Shown piece by piece: positions 41,506-50,538 of a stretch of DNA of 64,000 nucleotides. Both the position numbers and the translations under genes were made by a program. A model generated the notes under the pieces. It saw only the letters and a program-made list of their open reading frames with translations. It was not told where the DNA came from and did no database searches. The DNA lies in assembly GCF_009688965.1 (NCBI RefSeq), contig NZ_AP021875.1:5084001-5148000 (forward strand), read 5' to 3'. The DNA comes from Desulfosarcina widdelii (lineage in GTDB: Bacteria; Desulfobacterota; Desulfobacteria; Desulfobacterales; Desulfosarcinaceae). Numbering within the stretch: position 1 is the stretch's first letter; each line of letters begins with the position of its first letter.

Positions 41506-42573
41506 TCAGCAGGCTTTGCCCATAGGACAGGCCGGATACCGGCACACCTTACAGTTCAGACAAAAGCCGCCCACGGCCAGACGTGCCAAATCCCGCTCGT
41601 CGAGCCGTTCGCCGGCCAGCAGGCGGGGCAGCACCAAGTCGAAGATGGTGGTTTCGTGGTAGATGCCGCAGGCAGGTATCCCGACGATGGGCATGTCCCC
41701 GATGTAGGCCAACTGGAACATGGCGCCGGGCAGCACCGCTGATCCGTAATACAAGGTGTCCACGCCGGCCTCCCGGATACCGTGACGGGTCACGTCGTCG
41801 GGATCCACCGACATGCCGCCGGTGGTAACGATCATGTCCGTGTCGGCTTTTGAAAACTGGCGAACGGTAGCGGCGATGCGTTCAGCGTCATCGGGCAGGA
41901 TTACGGTTTCCAGGAGGGATGCGCCAAAGGCGGTCAATTTTTTTTTGACGATGGCTTCGAAGCGGTCTTCGATCAGTCCGTCATAGACCTCGCTGCCGGT
42001 GATGAGCAACCTGATTTTTTTGCGGTGATAGGTTTTGATGCTGAAAATTGGGGCCTGATCCTGGGCTATCGCCACGGCCCGGTTAAGGGCTTCACGTTCG
42101 ATCACCAGGGGAATGGCCCGGGTTCCGGCCACCTTCTGACCGCGGGTGACCGGCACGTTGTTGTGCATGGCGGCGCACATGACATCCGGAACCAGATTGA
42201 ACTCCACCAAACCCCGGGTATTGACTTTGAGCAGTCCATCGTAAGCTGCCGTGAGCTGCAGCTTCCCTTCTTTGGGATCATTGCCGAAACTGACCCCGGG
42301 TCCGGCCAGTGCCGCGGCCAGTTCCATCACCGCGTCATCCTCATGGACCTGCCCCTCTTTCAAATCGAGAACATACAGGTGGCGTTTGCCCAGCCGCATG
42401 AGATGGCAGACATCCTGTTCCTGAACCTGATGCCCCCGTCGAAAAGAGGGCCCTTTGAATTCGCCGGGGCGGATCTCGGTAATGTCGTGGGCCAGGCGTG
42501 TTCCAATCGCTTCTTCGATTTTAATTTTGGTCATGCCGCCATTTGGTTGAGGGGCGTCCTGGGATTTGTACAT
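41506..42573 (-). CDS. Molybdopterin-binding (MoeA/CinA-like) protein with C-terminal cysteine cluster
   Basis: About 355 residues. The MoCF-binding domain spans about 185-320: RLLITGSEVYDGLIEDRF, DMIVTTGGMSVDPDDVTR and GIPACGIYHETTIFDLVLPRLLAG. The N terminus (IKIEEAIGTRLAHDITEIRPGEFKGPSFRRGHQV) resembles MoeA-like leaders. The last 20 residues contain FCLNCKVCRYPACPMGKAC, a likely Fe-S or zinc site not present in MoeA. Start at MYKSQD is preferred because GGAAGGA precedes it; an upstream in-frame start would overlap fmdE. Encoded after fmdE, suggesting a shared role in a Mo or W enzyme's cofactor. Confidence 0.8.
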   Translation of the reverse strand: MYKSQDAPQPNGGMTKIKIEEAIGTRLAHDITEIRPGEFKGPSFRRGHQVQEQDVCHLMRLGKRHLYVLDLKEGQVHEDDAVMELAAALAGPGVSFGNDPKEGKLQLTAAYDGLLKVNTRGLVEFNLVPDVMCAAMHNNVPVTRGQKVAGTRAIPLVIEREALNRAVAIAQDQAPIFSIKTYHRKKIRLLITGSEVYDGLIEDRFEAIVKKKLTAFGASLLETVILPDDAERIAATVRQFSKADTDMIVTTGGMSVDPDDVTRHGIREAGVDTLYYGSAVLPGAMFQLAYIGDMPIVGIPACGIYHETTIFDLVLPRLLAGERLDERDLARLAVGGFCLNCKVCRYPACPMGKAC

Positions 42574-42607
42574 GGAGTTTTCCTTCCATCGATAGGAATG
42601 TTGCGCT

Positions 42608-43222
42608 TCAGGCGATTTTCCGGCGTTCTTCGTCTTCCAGTTCCTGGTAGAACGATCCGTAGGCACAGGACCGGCAGAGCACCCGGTCGTTGAGCAGGAC
42701 TTCCTTTTTGTCCCTGACCATGGCGCCGCAGGCTTCGCAGTGGACTTTGAACCGCGAGGGGCCCGGCATGTCGTGGATGGGCACGTTTACCCGGACCGGG
42801 GTCACCTTGAACAGAACCTCGTCAGGCATTTTGATGTAGCCTTCGATCTGCTGCTGGCGTTTATCGGTGCAGCCCGAAGAAGTGTACACATGGGCCAGAT
42901 CACGGGACGTTTCGGTGGAGACAATGCGAAACGCAACGCCGGTTTCCAGGTTGACGAAGGTGGCGGCCATGATCCCGTTGTCGATGAATTTCAGGGATCG
43001 CCGGCCCAGCTTGACGCCGGTGACATAAGCGATGGCATCCGTGGCGCAGCGGTCGATCTCCACGTAGACAATCAGTTTTTTGATCTGGGGCAGCTCACGG
43101 GGATTGTCCAGGCCGATGAGCCGGCAGCCCAGCATGGCCATGCGTACGCCCACCACCTGACCGGGGCACAGGTGCCCGTGGGCCTCGGCCGAACCTTGCA
43201 GGAGGGTATTGAAATCATCCAT
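42608..43222 (-). CDS. FmdE-family protein with C-terminal zinc finger
   Basis: 204 residues. The N-terminal FmdE domain reads EAHGHLCPGQVVGVRMAMLG, with IDRCATDAIAYVTG and IDNGIMAATFVNLETG following, as in subunit E linked to formylmethanofuran dehydrogenase. The C terminus has a DksA/TraR-like zinc finger, CEACGAMV ... CRSCAYGSF. FmdE proteins in bacteria without methanofuran are associated with molybdenum or tungsten enzyme genes; the precise role is open. It is the first gene of a pair with the molybdopterin-binding protein. A near-perfect palindrome lies 11 bases upstream. Confidence 0.85.
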   Translation of the reverse strand: MDDFNTLLQGSAEAHGHLCPGQVVGVRMAMLGCRLIGLDNPRELPQIKKLIVYVEIDRCATDAIAYVTGVKLGRRSLKFIDNGIMAATFVNLETGVAFRIVSTETSRDLAHVYTSSGCTDKRQQQIEGYIKMPDEVLFKVTPVRVNVPIHDMPGPSRFKVHCEACGAMVRDKKEVLLNDRVLCRSCAYGSFYQELEDEERRKIA

Positions 43223-43589
43223 AATGCTTTACCTGACATATATGTTAGATTGAGCATAACAACCGGCCGTAAAAACGCCGTTTCCCCGGATGGGATCGGC
43301 GGTAGCCGGCAACGTGGTCGATACTGAACCTCTTATAGCACATCATTTTATAACTGCAAGGGGAAATTGGCGAGGCGGGAACAGGCGCCGGCGATCCGGA
43401 ACGGGGAAGATTTAGAACATATTCTCGCTCAGAAAAAATGGCCTTTTGTAAACGTCCATTTTCTGGTTAAATAGCCTCCTGGCTGGATTTCAGGGCTTGT
43501 CATCAAGCCAGGTGTCCTTATTTTTAGGATTCGACCCAACACCCGGCAGACAAAAGCGAACAGCGCTGCCGGTGGATAAGGAGCTGTTA
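43223..43589. other. Divergent intergenic region fmdE / resB
   Basis: About 365 bases. Apart from the palindrome at 43233-43248 nothing structured stands out. If the resB start is placed at the upstream TTG (43497) this region shrinks to about 275 bases. Confidence 0.35.
43233..43248. promoter_or_regulatory. Palindrome CTGACATATATGTTAG before fmdE
   Basis: 16 bases, symmetric except for one base pair, centred on ATATAT. Located 11 bases before the fmdE start, where it would block transcription or translation. The ATATAT-centred form recalls Mo/W-responsive sites but I cannot name a regulator. Confidence 0.4.
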
Positions 43590-45011
43590 TTGAAAAACGC
43601 GAATCCCCTCTGGAAATTTTTCTGTTCTGTCAAACTGACTGTAGTTCTGCTGCTGTCGCTGGCATTCACGTCCGTCATCGGCACCGTCATCCCCCAGAAT
43701 GAAAGTCCGGATGTTTACCTGCAAGCTTACGGTGCCTTCCGCTACCAGTTGCTGAGTGCCCTTGGCATTTTCGATATGTATCATTCCTGGTGGTTTCAGG
43801 GCTTGCTGCTCCTGTTGACCGTCAATATCGTGGTTTGTTCTATCGATCGGTTGCAGGGAAGCTGGAAGGTCATTTTCAACCGTAATCCGCGGGTGAATCC
43901 TCAGCGCTTCAGCAAGCGCTCCGATGCTCGCAGCTTTACTGACAAGCGCGATGTCGACGAACTGGTCAAGGCCTACGAGCCGGTGATCGCCCGCCGATTC
44001 GGATATTGCCGGGTCACCCGCGCCGACGGCGGCGCCGCGATTTACGGGGAAAAGGGGCGCCTGTCCCGTCTGGGCGTCTATATCGTTCATCTGAGCGTGA
44101 TTTTTCTGCTCGTCGGCGGCCTGGTAGGCTCCTTTTTCGGCTTTGAAGGGTTTGTCAACATTCCCGAAGGAGAGGCCACGGATACCATTCGCCTGCGAAA
44201 CACCGGTGCGATCCATCGCCTCGATTTTCAGATCCGTTGCGACGACTTCAATCTGGAACTATACGAAAATGGCGCGCCCAAGGAGTATCGCTCCTCCCTG
44301 TCTATCGTCGAAGGGGGCCGGGCGGTCAAACAGAAAGATATTGTCGTCAACGATCCCATTCGCTACCGGGGGATCAATATATTTCAGTCCAGTTACGGCA
44401 AGCTGCCGCCTGAGCACATGGCCCGCGAGAAGACTTCGCCTTCAGGACCCGAGGAGACCTACACACTGAGTTTTACCAGCCGGTCTTCGGGTATGCAGTA
44501 TACCCAAAAGGCAAAGGTGGGAGAGCCCGTGGAGATCCCCGAGGGGCTGGGGCGCTTCGTCATCATGGCTTACGAATCCACGGCATCGTTTCGCGGGATG
44601 GATGTGGGCGAGGCCCTGAAGGGAATTCTCACGCCGCCCGAAGGGGAGCCGGTTGAAGTTCTGCTGCCCTTGAAATTCGGCAATTTCGACAAAATGCGCG
44701 GCGGCGAGATCATCATTGCCGTGGAAAACCAGGACCGGGAAAAATTTACGCCCCAGTCATCGGAAACACGCTACTACACCGGCCTTCAGGTGACTCGCGA
44801 TCCCGGTGTATGGCTGGTCTATTCCGGGTTTATCCTCATGATTGCCGGCTGTTTCGTAACCTTCTATCTCTCCCACCAGCAGGTTTGCCTGGTCATCGAG
44901 CCGCTGCGCCAGAGCAGTCGGGTGATCCTTGCCGGCATCGCCAACCGCAACAAGCTGGCCATGAAAAACAGCATTGAGAAGATGTTCGCCGACATGACCG
45001 AGCGGCAATAG
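43590..45011 (+). CDS. resB: ResB/Ccs1-like cytochrome c biogenesis protein
   Basis: About 473 residues. Two N-terminal helices frame LWKFFCSVKLTVVLLLSLAFTSVIGTVIPQNE, the ResB opening; a third follows (LSRLGVYIVHLSVIFLLVGGLVGSFFG), then a large periplasmic domain (FVNIPEG ... DPIRYRGINIFQSSYG), then a last helix (DPGVWLVYSGFILMIAGCFVTFYLSHQQ). With CcsA it forms the system II heme export and attachment machinery for c-type cytochromes. I prefer a TTG start at 43590 because AAGGAG precedes it by six bases and the membrane segment follows directly; a TTG at 43497 is possible. ccsA starts 48 bases downstream. Confidence 0.9.
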   Translation: MKNANPLWKFFCSVKLTVVLLLSLAFTSVIGTVIPQNESPDVYLQAYGAFRYQLLSALGIFDMYHSWWFQGLLLLLTVNIVVCSIDRLQGSWKVIFNRNPRVNPQRFSKRSDARSFTDKRDVDELVKAYEPVIARRFGYCRVTRADGGAAIYGEKGRLSRLGVYIVHLSVIFLLVGGLVGSFFGFEGFVNIPEGEATDTIRLRNTGAIHRLDFQIRCDDFNLELYENGAPKEYRSSLSIVEGGRAVKQKDIVVNDPIRYRGINIFQSSYGKLPPEHMAREKTSPSGPEETYTLSFTSRSSGMQYTQKAKVGEPVEIPEGLGRFVIMAYESTASFRGMDVGEALKGILTPPEGEPVEVLLPLKFGNFDKMRGGEIIIAVENQDREKFTPQSSETRYYTGLQVTRDPGVWLVYSGFILMIAGCFVTFYLSHQQVCLVIEPLRQSSRVILAGIANRNKLAMKNSIEKMFADMTERQ

Positions 45012-45059
45012 AGTCCAATGCGATGACGCTTTGACAAAAAAAGGAGCAGGACAACGCCC

Positions 45060-45899
45060 ATGAGCAGTTCTCAGTTACTCTCCATATCCACTTTTGTTTT
45101 TGGCCTGGCGGCGGTGTTTTACCTGGCCGCCCTGATTTTCAGAAAACCGCGCTGGACCCGGCCTGCGCGCTGGATCGTGGCTGCGGCGGTGGTGGTGACC
45201 ACCGTGGGGATTATCCTGCGTTGGATAGAATCCTACCAGTTGGGCATTGGACACGCCCCCTTGTCCAACCTTTATGAATCCCTGGTGTTTTTTTCCTGGA
45301 CGGCGGGAGTCATCTACCTGTTTGTAGAGTTCAAATACAAAAATGCGCTGATCGGCGCCTTTGCCACCCCCATCGCTTTTCTGGCCATGGCCTACGCCTC
45401 TTTGTCGCCCAATATCAGCGACAGGATCCAGCCCCTGGTTCCGGCCCTGAAAAGCAATTGGCTGATCGCCCATGTAGTCACCTGCTTTTTCGGCTATGCC
45501 GCCTTTGCCATCGCCTTCGGCATGAGTATCATGTATCTGATGAAGGCCCGAAACCCCCAGCGCACCGAAGGAATCGTCGGGCACCTTCCTAAACTGGATG
45601 TCCTGGACGAGCTTACCCACCGCATGGTGCTGTTCGGTTTTCTTTTTCTCACCGTCGGCATCATCACCGGTTCGGTATGGGCCAATTCCGCCTGGGGCAG
45701 CTACTGGTCGTGGGACCCCAAGGAGACCTGGTCTCTTATTACCTGGTTTGTCTACGCCGGCCTGTTGCATGCCCGCCTGATGCGCGGCTGGCAGGGAAGG
45801 CAGATCGCCTACCTGTCCATTTTGGGATTTGCCGCGGTGCTTTTTACTTATTTCGGGGTGAACTTGTTGCCGGGGTTGCACAGCTACGGGAAGGTATGA
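45060..45899 (+). CDS. ccsA: CcsA/ResC-like cytochrome c assembly protein
   Basis: 279 residues, about eight membrane helices. The heme-handling tryptophan-rich motif reads WANSAWGSYWSWDPKETWSLITW, and flanking histidines are in IGHAPLSNLYESL, LIAHVVTCFFGYA and LLHARLMRGW. It is the heme-binding partner of ResB. AAGGAGCAG precedes ATG. Together with the siroheme decarboxylase gene downstream, the group suggests heme supply for multiheme cytochromes. Confidence 0.93.
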   Translation: MSSSQLLSISTFVFGLAAVFYLAALIFRKPRWTRPARWIVAAAVVVTTVGIILRWIESYQLGIGHAPLSNLYESLVFFSWTAGVIYLFVEFKYKNALIGAFATPIAFLAMAYASLSPNISDRIQPLVPALKSNWLIAHVVTCFFGYAAFAIAFGMSIMYLMKARNPQRTEGIVGHLPKLDVLDELTHRMVLFGFLFLTVGIITGSVWANSAWGSYWSWDPKETWSLITWFVYAGLLHARLMRGWQGRQIAYLSILGFAAVLFTYFGVNLLPGLHSYGKV

Positions 45900-45930
45900 T
45901 TGTCCGGCGTCAATTTTTAACGATCCAATC

Positions 45931-45954
45931 AAGGGCACGGCGCGCCGTGCCCTT
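45931..45954. repeat. 24-bp perfect palindrome (REP-like)
   Basis: AAGGGCACGGCG-CGCCGTGCCCTT between ccsA and the siroheme decarboxylase gene. Perfect 12-bp arms with no loop and no T-run. It resembles REP-type intergenic palindromes; a second different one is at 49924. Confidence 0.7.
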
Positions 45955-46026
45955 ACGTAAACCACCGGCGCTGTTTAAAAGGAAAATAGGGAATAGAATG
46001 CGAACCAAGGAAAGGTCGCTGCCGCC

Positions 46027-46485
46027 ATGAGTACACAGATGGACAAACTGGACAAAACGATTTTGAATCGCATTCAAACGCGCTTCCCGCTGACATCCAA
46101 ACCGTTTGCGGTCATCGCCGAAGAGTTGGGCACCACGGAGGCGGAGGTACTCAAGCGGGTGTCCCGCCTAAAGGAAAGCGGAATTATCCGCAGGATCGGT
46201 GGAAATTTCGTGCCCGGCAAGGTAGGGTTTGTCAGCACCCTGTGTGCCGCCCGGGTACCGGAAAAGGATGTCGAGGCCTTTGCCCGTGCGGTGAACGCGT
46301 TTCCCGGGGTGACCCACAATTATCTGCGGGAAAATTCGTTTAACGTCTGGTTCACCTTCATTGCCCCTTCCATGGAGGTGATCCGGGAGAATCTGGTTCG
46401 TATTGCCCGCAAAACGGGGGTCAGCAGAATTTTAAACCTGCCGGCGACACGGGTATTCAAGATCAAGGCGAAGTTCGACCTATAA
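46027..46485 (+). CDS. ahbA: Siroheme decarboxylase subunit, AhbA-like (Lrp/AsnC fold)
   Basis: 152 residues. An AsnC-type HTH (LDKTILNRIQTRFPLTSKPFAVIAEELGTTEAEVLKRVSRLKESGIIRRIGG) is followed by an RAM-like domain with HNYLRENSFNVWFTFIAPS and the end RVFKIKAKF, characteristic of the alpha subunit of siroheme decarboxylase. This enzyme makes 12,18-didecarboxysiroheme in the alternative heme pathway of sulfate reducers. It normally works with AhbB, which is not encoded here. It could instead be a true Lrp regulator, but WFT and THNY motifs argue for the enzyme family. Downstream of the cytochrome c assembly pair. Confidence 0.78.
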   Translation: MSTQMDKLDKTILNRIQTRFPLTSKPFAVIAEELGTTEAEVLKRVSRLKESGIIRRIGGNFVPGKVGFVSTLCAARVPEKDVEAFARAVNAFPGVTHNYLRENSFNVWFTFIAPSMEVIRENLVRIARKTGVSRILNLPATRVFKIKAKFDL

Positions 46486-46533
46486 AAGACGACTTTTCAA
46501 AAGCAATCACCTTTAAGGATGAACACCGATTCG

Positions 46534-46944
46534 TCAGGCATTTTTTTTGAGAATACTCTGGATGGTGGATGAAAGTTCGGCTACCTGGTAGGGTTTTTGG
46601 ATGAAGGCGGTTGTCGGACCGTCTTCGAATTGCGCGGACACCTGCTCGGCGGAGAGGCCGCTGGAGATGATGATCGGCAAACCGGGAGCCAGGTCGCGAA
46701 GCCTGCTGAAGGTCTCTTTGCCGTCCATCCCAGGCATGGTCAGGTCCAGCACCACACATCCGATGGCATCTTGATGGTGATCGAATTTTTCCAGGGCCTC
46801 CTCACCGCTTTCCGCCGTGACGACCTCGTGTCCCAGTCGCTGGAGAATCGCCTTGCCCACCTCCAGCACCATCTGCTCATCGTCGACCAGAAGCACCGTT
46901 TGGCTGTCGGTTTGCTGTGATTGGCTGCTTGCATCGGTATTCAT
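46534..46944 (-). CDS. Stand-alone response regulator receiver protein
   Basis: 136 residues, one CheY-like domain. VLLVDDEQMVLEVG holds the acidic pocket, VVLDLTMPGMDG carries the phosphoacceptor Asp, IIISSG the switch Thr/Ser and IQKPYQ the lysine. No output domain. The first 15 residues are Ser/Gln rich and probably disordered. The signal partner is unknown; phosphoacceptors of this kind often receive phosphate from hybrid kinases. It is monocistronic. Confidence 0.9.
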   Translation of the reverse strand: MNTDASSQSQQTDSQTVLLVDDEQMVLEVGKAILQRLGHEVVTAESGEEALEKFDHHQDAIGCVVLDLTMPGMDGKETFSRLRDLAPGLPIIISSGLSAEQVSAQFEDGPTTAFIQKPYQVAELSSTIQSILKKNA

Positions 46945-47062
46945 GGTTGTTCCCTCGAATGCTTTGCGTAGTTTTCGATTACCATTAAAATATTTATATT
47001 AGTTTATGTAACAAAGAAATTCAAATCTATTTTTATTAGCGCTCCCGTAGAACGAAACCCAA

Positions 47063-47794
47063 TCAAGAAAACTCGCAGGGCACACGACTTCTCAGCCGGA
47101 TGCCGGTAAGATCGATGCAAACATCGTAGACCAGGACTTCTACGCCATTTTGCATGGCCTGGCGCAGTTTTTTACCGTATTCGGCATCGATATCGTCGGC
47201 AGGGGCGAATGTGCGGGCATCCATGCGCTGAATCAGAAAAAACATGGCGCAGCGAAATCCGGCGGCCACCAGTTCCTGCAGTTCCAAAAGGTGTTTTTGT
47301 CCCCGCACCGTCACAGCATCGGGAAAGGTGGCCACCGCTTCGTTCACCAGCGTGCAGTTTTTCACCTCCACATAGCAGGGCCGGCGGTTCGAGGAATCCA
47401 GCCGAATGTCGATGCGCGAGTGTTCGCCCACTTTCACTTCGCGTTTGAGCGCTTCGTACCCAGCCAGTTCCGCCACGTCTCCCGACGCGATGGCATGGGC
47501 GGTGAGCCGGTTGGGGATCTGGGTGTTGACCCCCACCAGCGAATCGGGCATGTGGATCAGCTCCCAGGTATAGGCGAGTTTGCGCTTGGGGTTGTCGTGA
47601 TGGGAAAGGAATACCGGTCGCCCCGGCTCACAGCAGGCCTTCATGCTGCCCGAATTGGGACAGTGGGCGGTCACGATCTCCCCGGTTTCCAGGCGGACAT
47701 CGGCCAGAAAACGTTTGTAGCGCCGGACCAGCGTTCCACGGATCAGCTGGGGCCATGCAATAATTCCTTTGGCGTCAATTTCACCTCTCGCCAT
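47063..47794 (-). CDS. sfsA: SfsA-family DNA-binding/nuclease-fold protein
   Basis: 243 residues. IRGTLVRRYKRFLADV, TAHCPNSGSMKACCEPG and YVEVKNCTLV are SfsA signatures; the last belongs to a PD-(D/E)XK-like core, and FPDAVTVRGQKHLLELQEL follows. In E. coli SfsA was linked to maltose gene expression, and the molecular role remains unclear. The start ATG at 47794 has GGAGGA at good spacing, whereas the in-frame ATG at 47839 has none. Confidence 0.93.
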   Translation of the reverse strand: MARGEIDAKGIIAWPQLIRGTLVRRYKRFLADVRLETGEIVTAHCPNSGSMKACCEPGRPVFLSHHDNPKRKLAYTWELIHMPDSLVGVNTQIPNRLTAHAIASGDVAELAGYEALKREVKVGEHSRIDIRLDSSNRRPCYVEVKNCTLVNEAVATFPDAVTVRGQKHLLELQELVAAGFRCAMFFLIQRMDARTFAPADDIDAEYGKKLRQAMQNGVEVLVYDVCIDLTGIRLRSRVPCEFS

Positions 47795-48201
47795 TGTTCC
47801 TCCAGTGCTGTTGTGATCGATGCCGCTGGAAAATAGCACCTAAAGCAGGCGATTGTCGAGCTTGCCGCAGATTCAAGGCAGCCGCCGTGGCGCTATCGTG
47901 GGCTATGCGCCGTGGCGGCTGACGCCGAAGATGCGGCCAACGGTACAATCAGATCGGTAATCCCGGAGGTTTTCGCCTTTTGAGAGAAAAAAACCTCGAA
48001 TAACACCATGAAATAATGGCTTTCCTCTGTTTCTCGAAAAAAGCGAAACGCCTGCTTAGGTAACAGAAGATGAAGCGTTTGAACAGGAATCCATTGACAG
48101 ACCCGATTTGGATAGGATAGGGACGATGTTAACGTTGACAACATAGCCGGTGGCCCGTCGGGGAAGCATTGACGGCCAAAAACGTTATAAGGAGGGCAAT
48201 C
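47795..48201. other. Intergenic region sfsA / acyl-CoA dehydrogenase, with strong hairpin
   Basis: About 400 bases. CAGCCGCCGTGGCGC at 47879-47893 pairs with GCGCCGTGGCGGCTG at 47907-47921 (13 of 15). It has no T-run and is REP-like. The remainder must hold the acyl-CoA dehydrogenase promoter; a TTGACA lies near 48094. Confidence 0.45.
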
Positions 48202-49896
48202 ATGCTGTTCAATCCGAAACAGGCATCCTTCGACCACCTGGATGAACGGTCCAGGGAAATCATGCAGAAAACCATCGACTTTTTCGAAACCAAGGGAAAG
48301 CGAAAGCTCAAGGAAGACGACCACGAACGGGTCTGGTACGACGATTTTTTGCAGTTCGTCAAGAAGGAAAAGATTTTTTCCGATCTGCTGACGCCTACCG
48401 CTTATGGTAAAGAGAACTGCCGGTGGGATACCTTCCGCAACATGGATTTCAATGAGATCCTGGGCTTTTACAGCCTTTCCTACTGGTACACCTGGCAGGT
48501 GACCATTTTGGGACTGGGCCCCATCTGGATGGGCGACAACGAGGCGGTCAAAAACAAAACTGCCAGGCTGCTGGAAGAGGGCGGCATCTTCGCTTTCGGT
48601 CTTTCGGAGAAAACGCACGGGGCCGATCTGTACGCCAGCGATATGGCCCTGACGCCCATGGGCGACGGCCAGTACCGGGCCGACGGCGGCAAATATTACA
48701 TCGGCAACGGCAACAAGGCGGCCCTGGTCTCTACGTTCGCCAAAAATTCCGAAACCGACGAATATGTCTTTTTCGTGGTGGATTCCCAGCATGAGAATTA
48801 CGAATGCGTCCAGAACGTGGTCAATTCCCAGATGTACGTCTCCGAATACGCTCTGCAAGGCTATCCCATTACCGATGGCGACATCCTCACTACGGGCAGC
48901 CGGGCTTGGGATTCGTCTTTGAACACCATCAATGTCGGCAAGTACAACCTGGGATGGGCCTCCATCGGGATCTGCACCCACGCCTTTTACGAAGCCATTG
49001 ACCACGCCGCCGGCCGCTACCTGTTCAAACATTACGTGACCGATTTCCCCCATATCCGTCAATTGTTCGTGGATGCCTATGCCCGGCTGTGCGCCATGCG
49101 GATGTTCGCCACGCGGGCGGCTGATTACATGCGCAGCGCCTCGGCCGAGGACCGGCGTTATCTGCTTTACAACCCCATGGTGAAGATGAAGGTGACCACC
49201 CAGGGCGAGGAGGTGATCAACCTGCTTTGGGACGTGATTGCAGCCAAAGGATTCGAAAAGGACACCTATTTCGAGATGGCGGCCCGGGACATCCGCGCCC
49301 TGCCCAAGCTGGAAGGTACGGTGCATGTCAATATGGCCCTGATCATCAAGTTCATGGCCAACTACTTTTTCAATCCCGGTCAGTTCCCGGAGATCGGAAA
49401 AGTCGATGCCGCCGTCAACGACGATTTCCTGTTCAACCAGGGCCCCACCCGCGGGTTGGGCCAAATTCAATTCCACGATTATAACATTGCTTACAAGAGC
49501 CTGGACCTTCCCAACATCGGCGTATTTCGGGAGCAGATCGCCCTGCTGGTTGAACTGCTGATGACGGCCGCCCCGGACAAGGAGCAGGCCAAGGACATCG
49601 ATTTTCTGCTCAATTTGGGAGAGTTGTTCACCCTTGTAGCCTATGGCCAGTTGCTCATCGAAAAGGCGGGTATCGAAAAGGTGGGCGACGATCTGATGGA
49701 CCAGATTTTCGATTTCATGGTGCGGGATTTCTCCAAGTTTGCCCTGCAGCTTTACAGCAAGACCAGCAGCACAGCCAAGCAGATGGAGATCTGTATGCGC
49801 ATGATCAAGAAACCGGTGGCCAACCCGCAGCGCTTCAACCGCATTTGGGAGGAGCAGGTATATGCCCTTAAAGGGGTCTACCGGATGAACGACTAA
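48202..49896 (+). CDS. Acyl-CoA dehydrogenase family protein
   Basis: 564 residues, longer than the 380-residue classical enzymes and closer to the extended ACAD types. FAFGLSEKTHGADLYASDMALTP and YYIGNGNKAALVSTFAK are the FAD/substrate motifs of the middle domain; LPKLEGTVHVNMALI holds the EGT motif near the active site. The C terminus is an extra helical domain of about 150 residues. It should oxidise an acyl-CoA of unknown chain type and pass electrons to electron transfer flavoprotein. The ATG at 48202 with GGAGGG upstream is preferred to one at 48169. Monocistronic; no EtfAB nearby. Confidence 0.88.
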   Translation: MLFNPKQASFDHLDERSREIMQKTIDFFETKGKRKLKEDDHERVWYDDFLQFVKKEKIFSDLLTPTAYGKENCRWDTFRNMDFNEILGFYSLSYWYTWQVTILGLGPIWMGDNEAVKNKTARLLEEGGIFAFGLSEKTHGADLYASDMALTPMGDGQYRADGGKYYIGNGNKAALVSTFAKNSETDEYVFFVVDSQHENYECVQNVVNSQMYVSEYALQGYPITDGDILTTGSRAWDSSLNTINVGKYNLGWASIGICTHAFYEAIDHAAGRYLFKHYVTDFPHIRQLFVDAYARLCAMRMFATRAADYMRSASAEDRRYLLYNPMVKMKVTTQGEEVINLLWDVIAAKGFEKDTYFEMAARDIRALPKLEGTVHVNMALIIKFMANYFFNPGQFPEIGKVDAAVNDDFLFNQGPTRGLGQIQFHDYNIAYKSLDLPNIGVFREQIALLVELLMTAAPDKEQAKDIDFLLNLGELFTLVAYGQLLIEKAGIEKVGDDLMDQIFDFMVRDFSKFALQLYSKTSSTAKQMEICMRMIKKPVANPQRFNRIWEEQVYALKGVYRMND

Positions 49897-49923
49897 AGTT
49901 CAAGCGTGGCACAAAGGCAGGGT

Positions 49924-49947
49924 AGGGGTGAAAAATTTTTCGCCCCT
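49924..49947. repeat. 24-bp palindrome (REP-like)
   Basis: AGGGGTGAAAAA-TTTTTCGCCCCT, one wobble position, between convergent genes. Could act as a terminator for either side because of the A/T centre. A second hairpin, AACCCA-AT-GGGTT, follows at once. Confidence 0.6.
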
Positions 49948-49998
49948 GCGAACCCAATGGGTTGCCGCTTAGCCAATGAATGGACCGGCCGCTGTCGT

Positions 49999-50412
49999 TT
50001 ACTTGCCTTCCAGAATATCCAGAATCTCACATTTCTTATACAAGTACCCTTTGCCGATCCCCGGGCAATCTCTGCGGATGGAATCCCAGCGGGTTTGGGA
50101 ACGCAGGATGGCGGTCCAGAAAGGGAAGGTGCGGCATTGCCGGGGCCGCACCGGGTAGATCCGGCAGCCTTCATCGTAAAAAAGGCAGCGGCCGTCGCCA
50201 TCCTCCCGGATGCTGTGTCCGTTTTCCCAGGGGTACAAAAAGGTGTCGATGGCTTCCTGAACCGGCAGGCCTAAGAAATCGGCAATAGCCTTTGCCTCCT
50301 CATCGGTGACCCGGATGACACCGGGCGCACCGGTACAGCAGGCGCCGCAGCGCTGGCATTGAAAACGGATCCCGGAATCGAAAAAATAGCGATGCTGATC
50401 CAGTTCGTTCAT
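49999..50412 (-). CDS. YkgJ-family cysteine cluster protein
   Basis: 137 residues. CQRCGACCTG near the N terminus and GRCLFYDEGCRIYPVRPRQCRTFPFW in the middle are the YkgJ (UPF0153) pattern, a presumed zinc or Fe-S site. A further cysteine pair (RRDCPGIGKG) completes the set. Function of the family is not established. Monocistronic, convergent with the acyl-CoA dehydrogenase gene. Confidence 0.9.
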   Translation of the reverse strand: MNELDQHRYFFDSGIRFQCQRCGACCTGAPGVIRVTDEEAKAIADFLGLPVQEAIDTFLYPWENGHSIREDGDGRCLFYDEGCRIYPVRPRQCRTFPFWTAILRSQTRWDSIRRDCPGIGKGYLYKKCEILDILEGK

Positions 50413-50538
50413 CGATAATGAATCTCCGTCAGCAAGGGAGACAAACCATAGCAGCTCGATGGCCTCAGCGCCAATAAAAAGAAAGCGCCGGGCGGTTGCC
50501 GCCCGGCGCTTTGCATCTATTGGTTCCGTTGACCCGGT

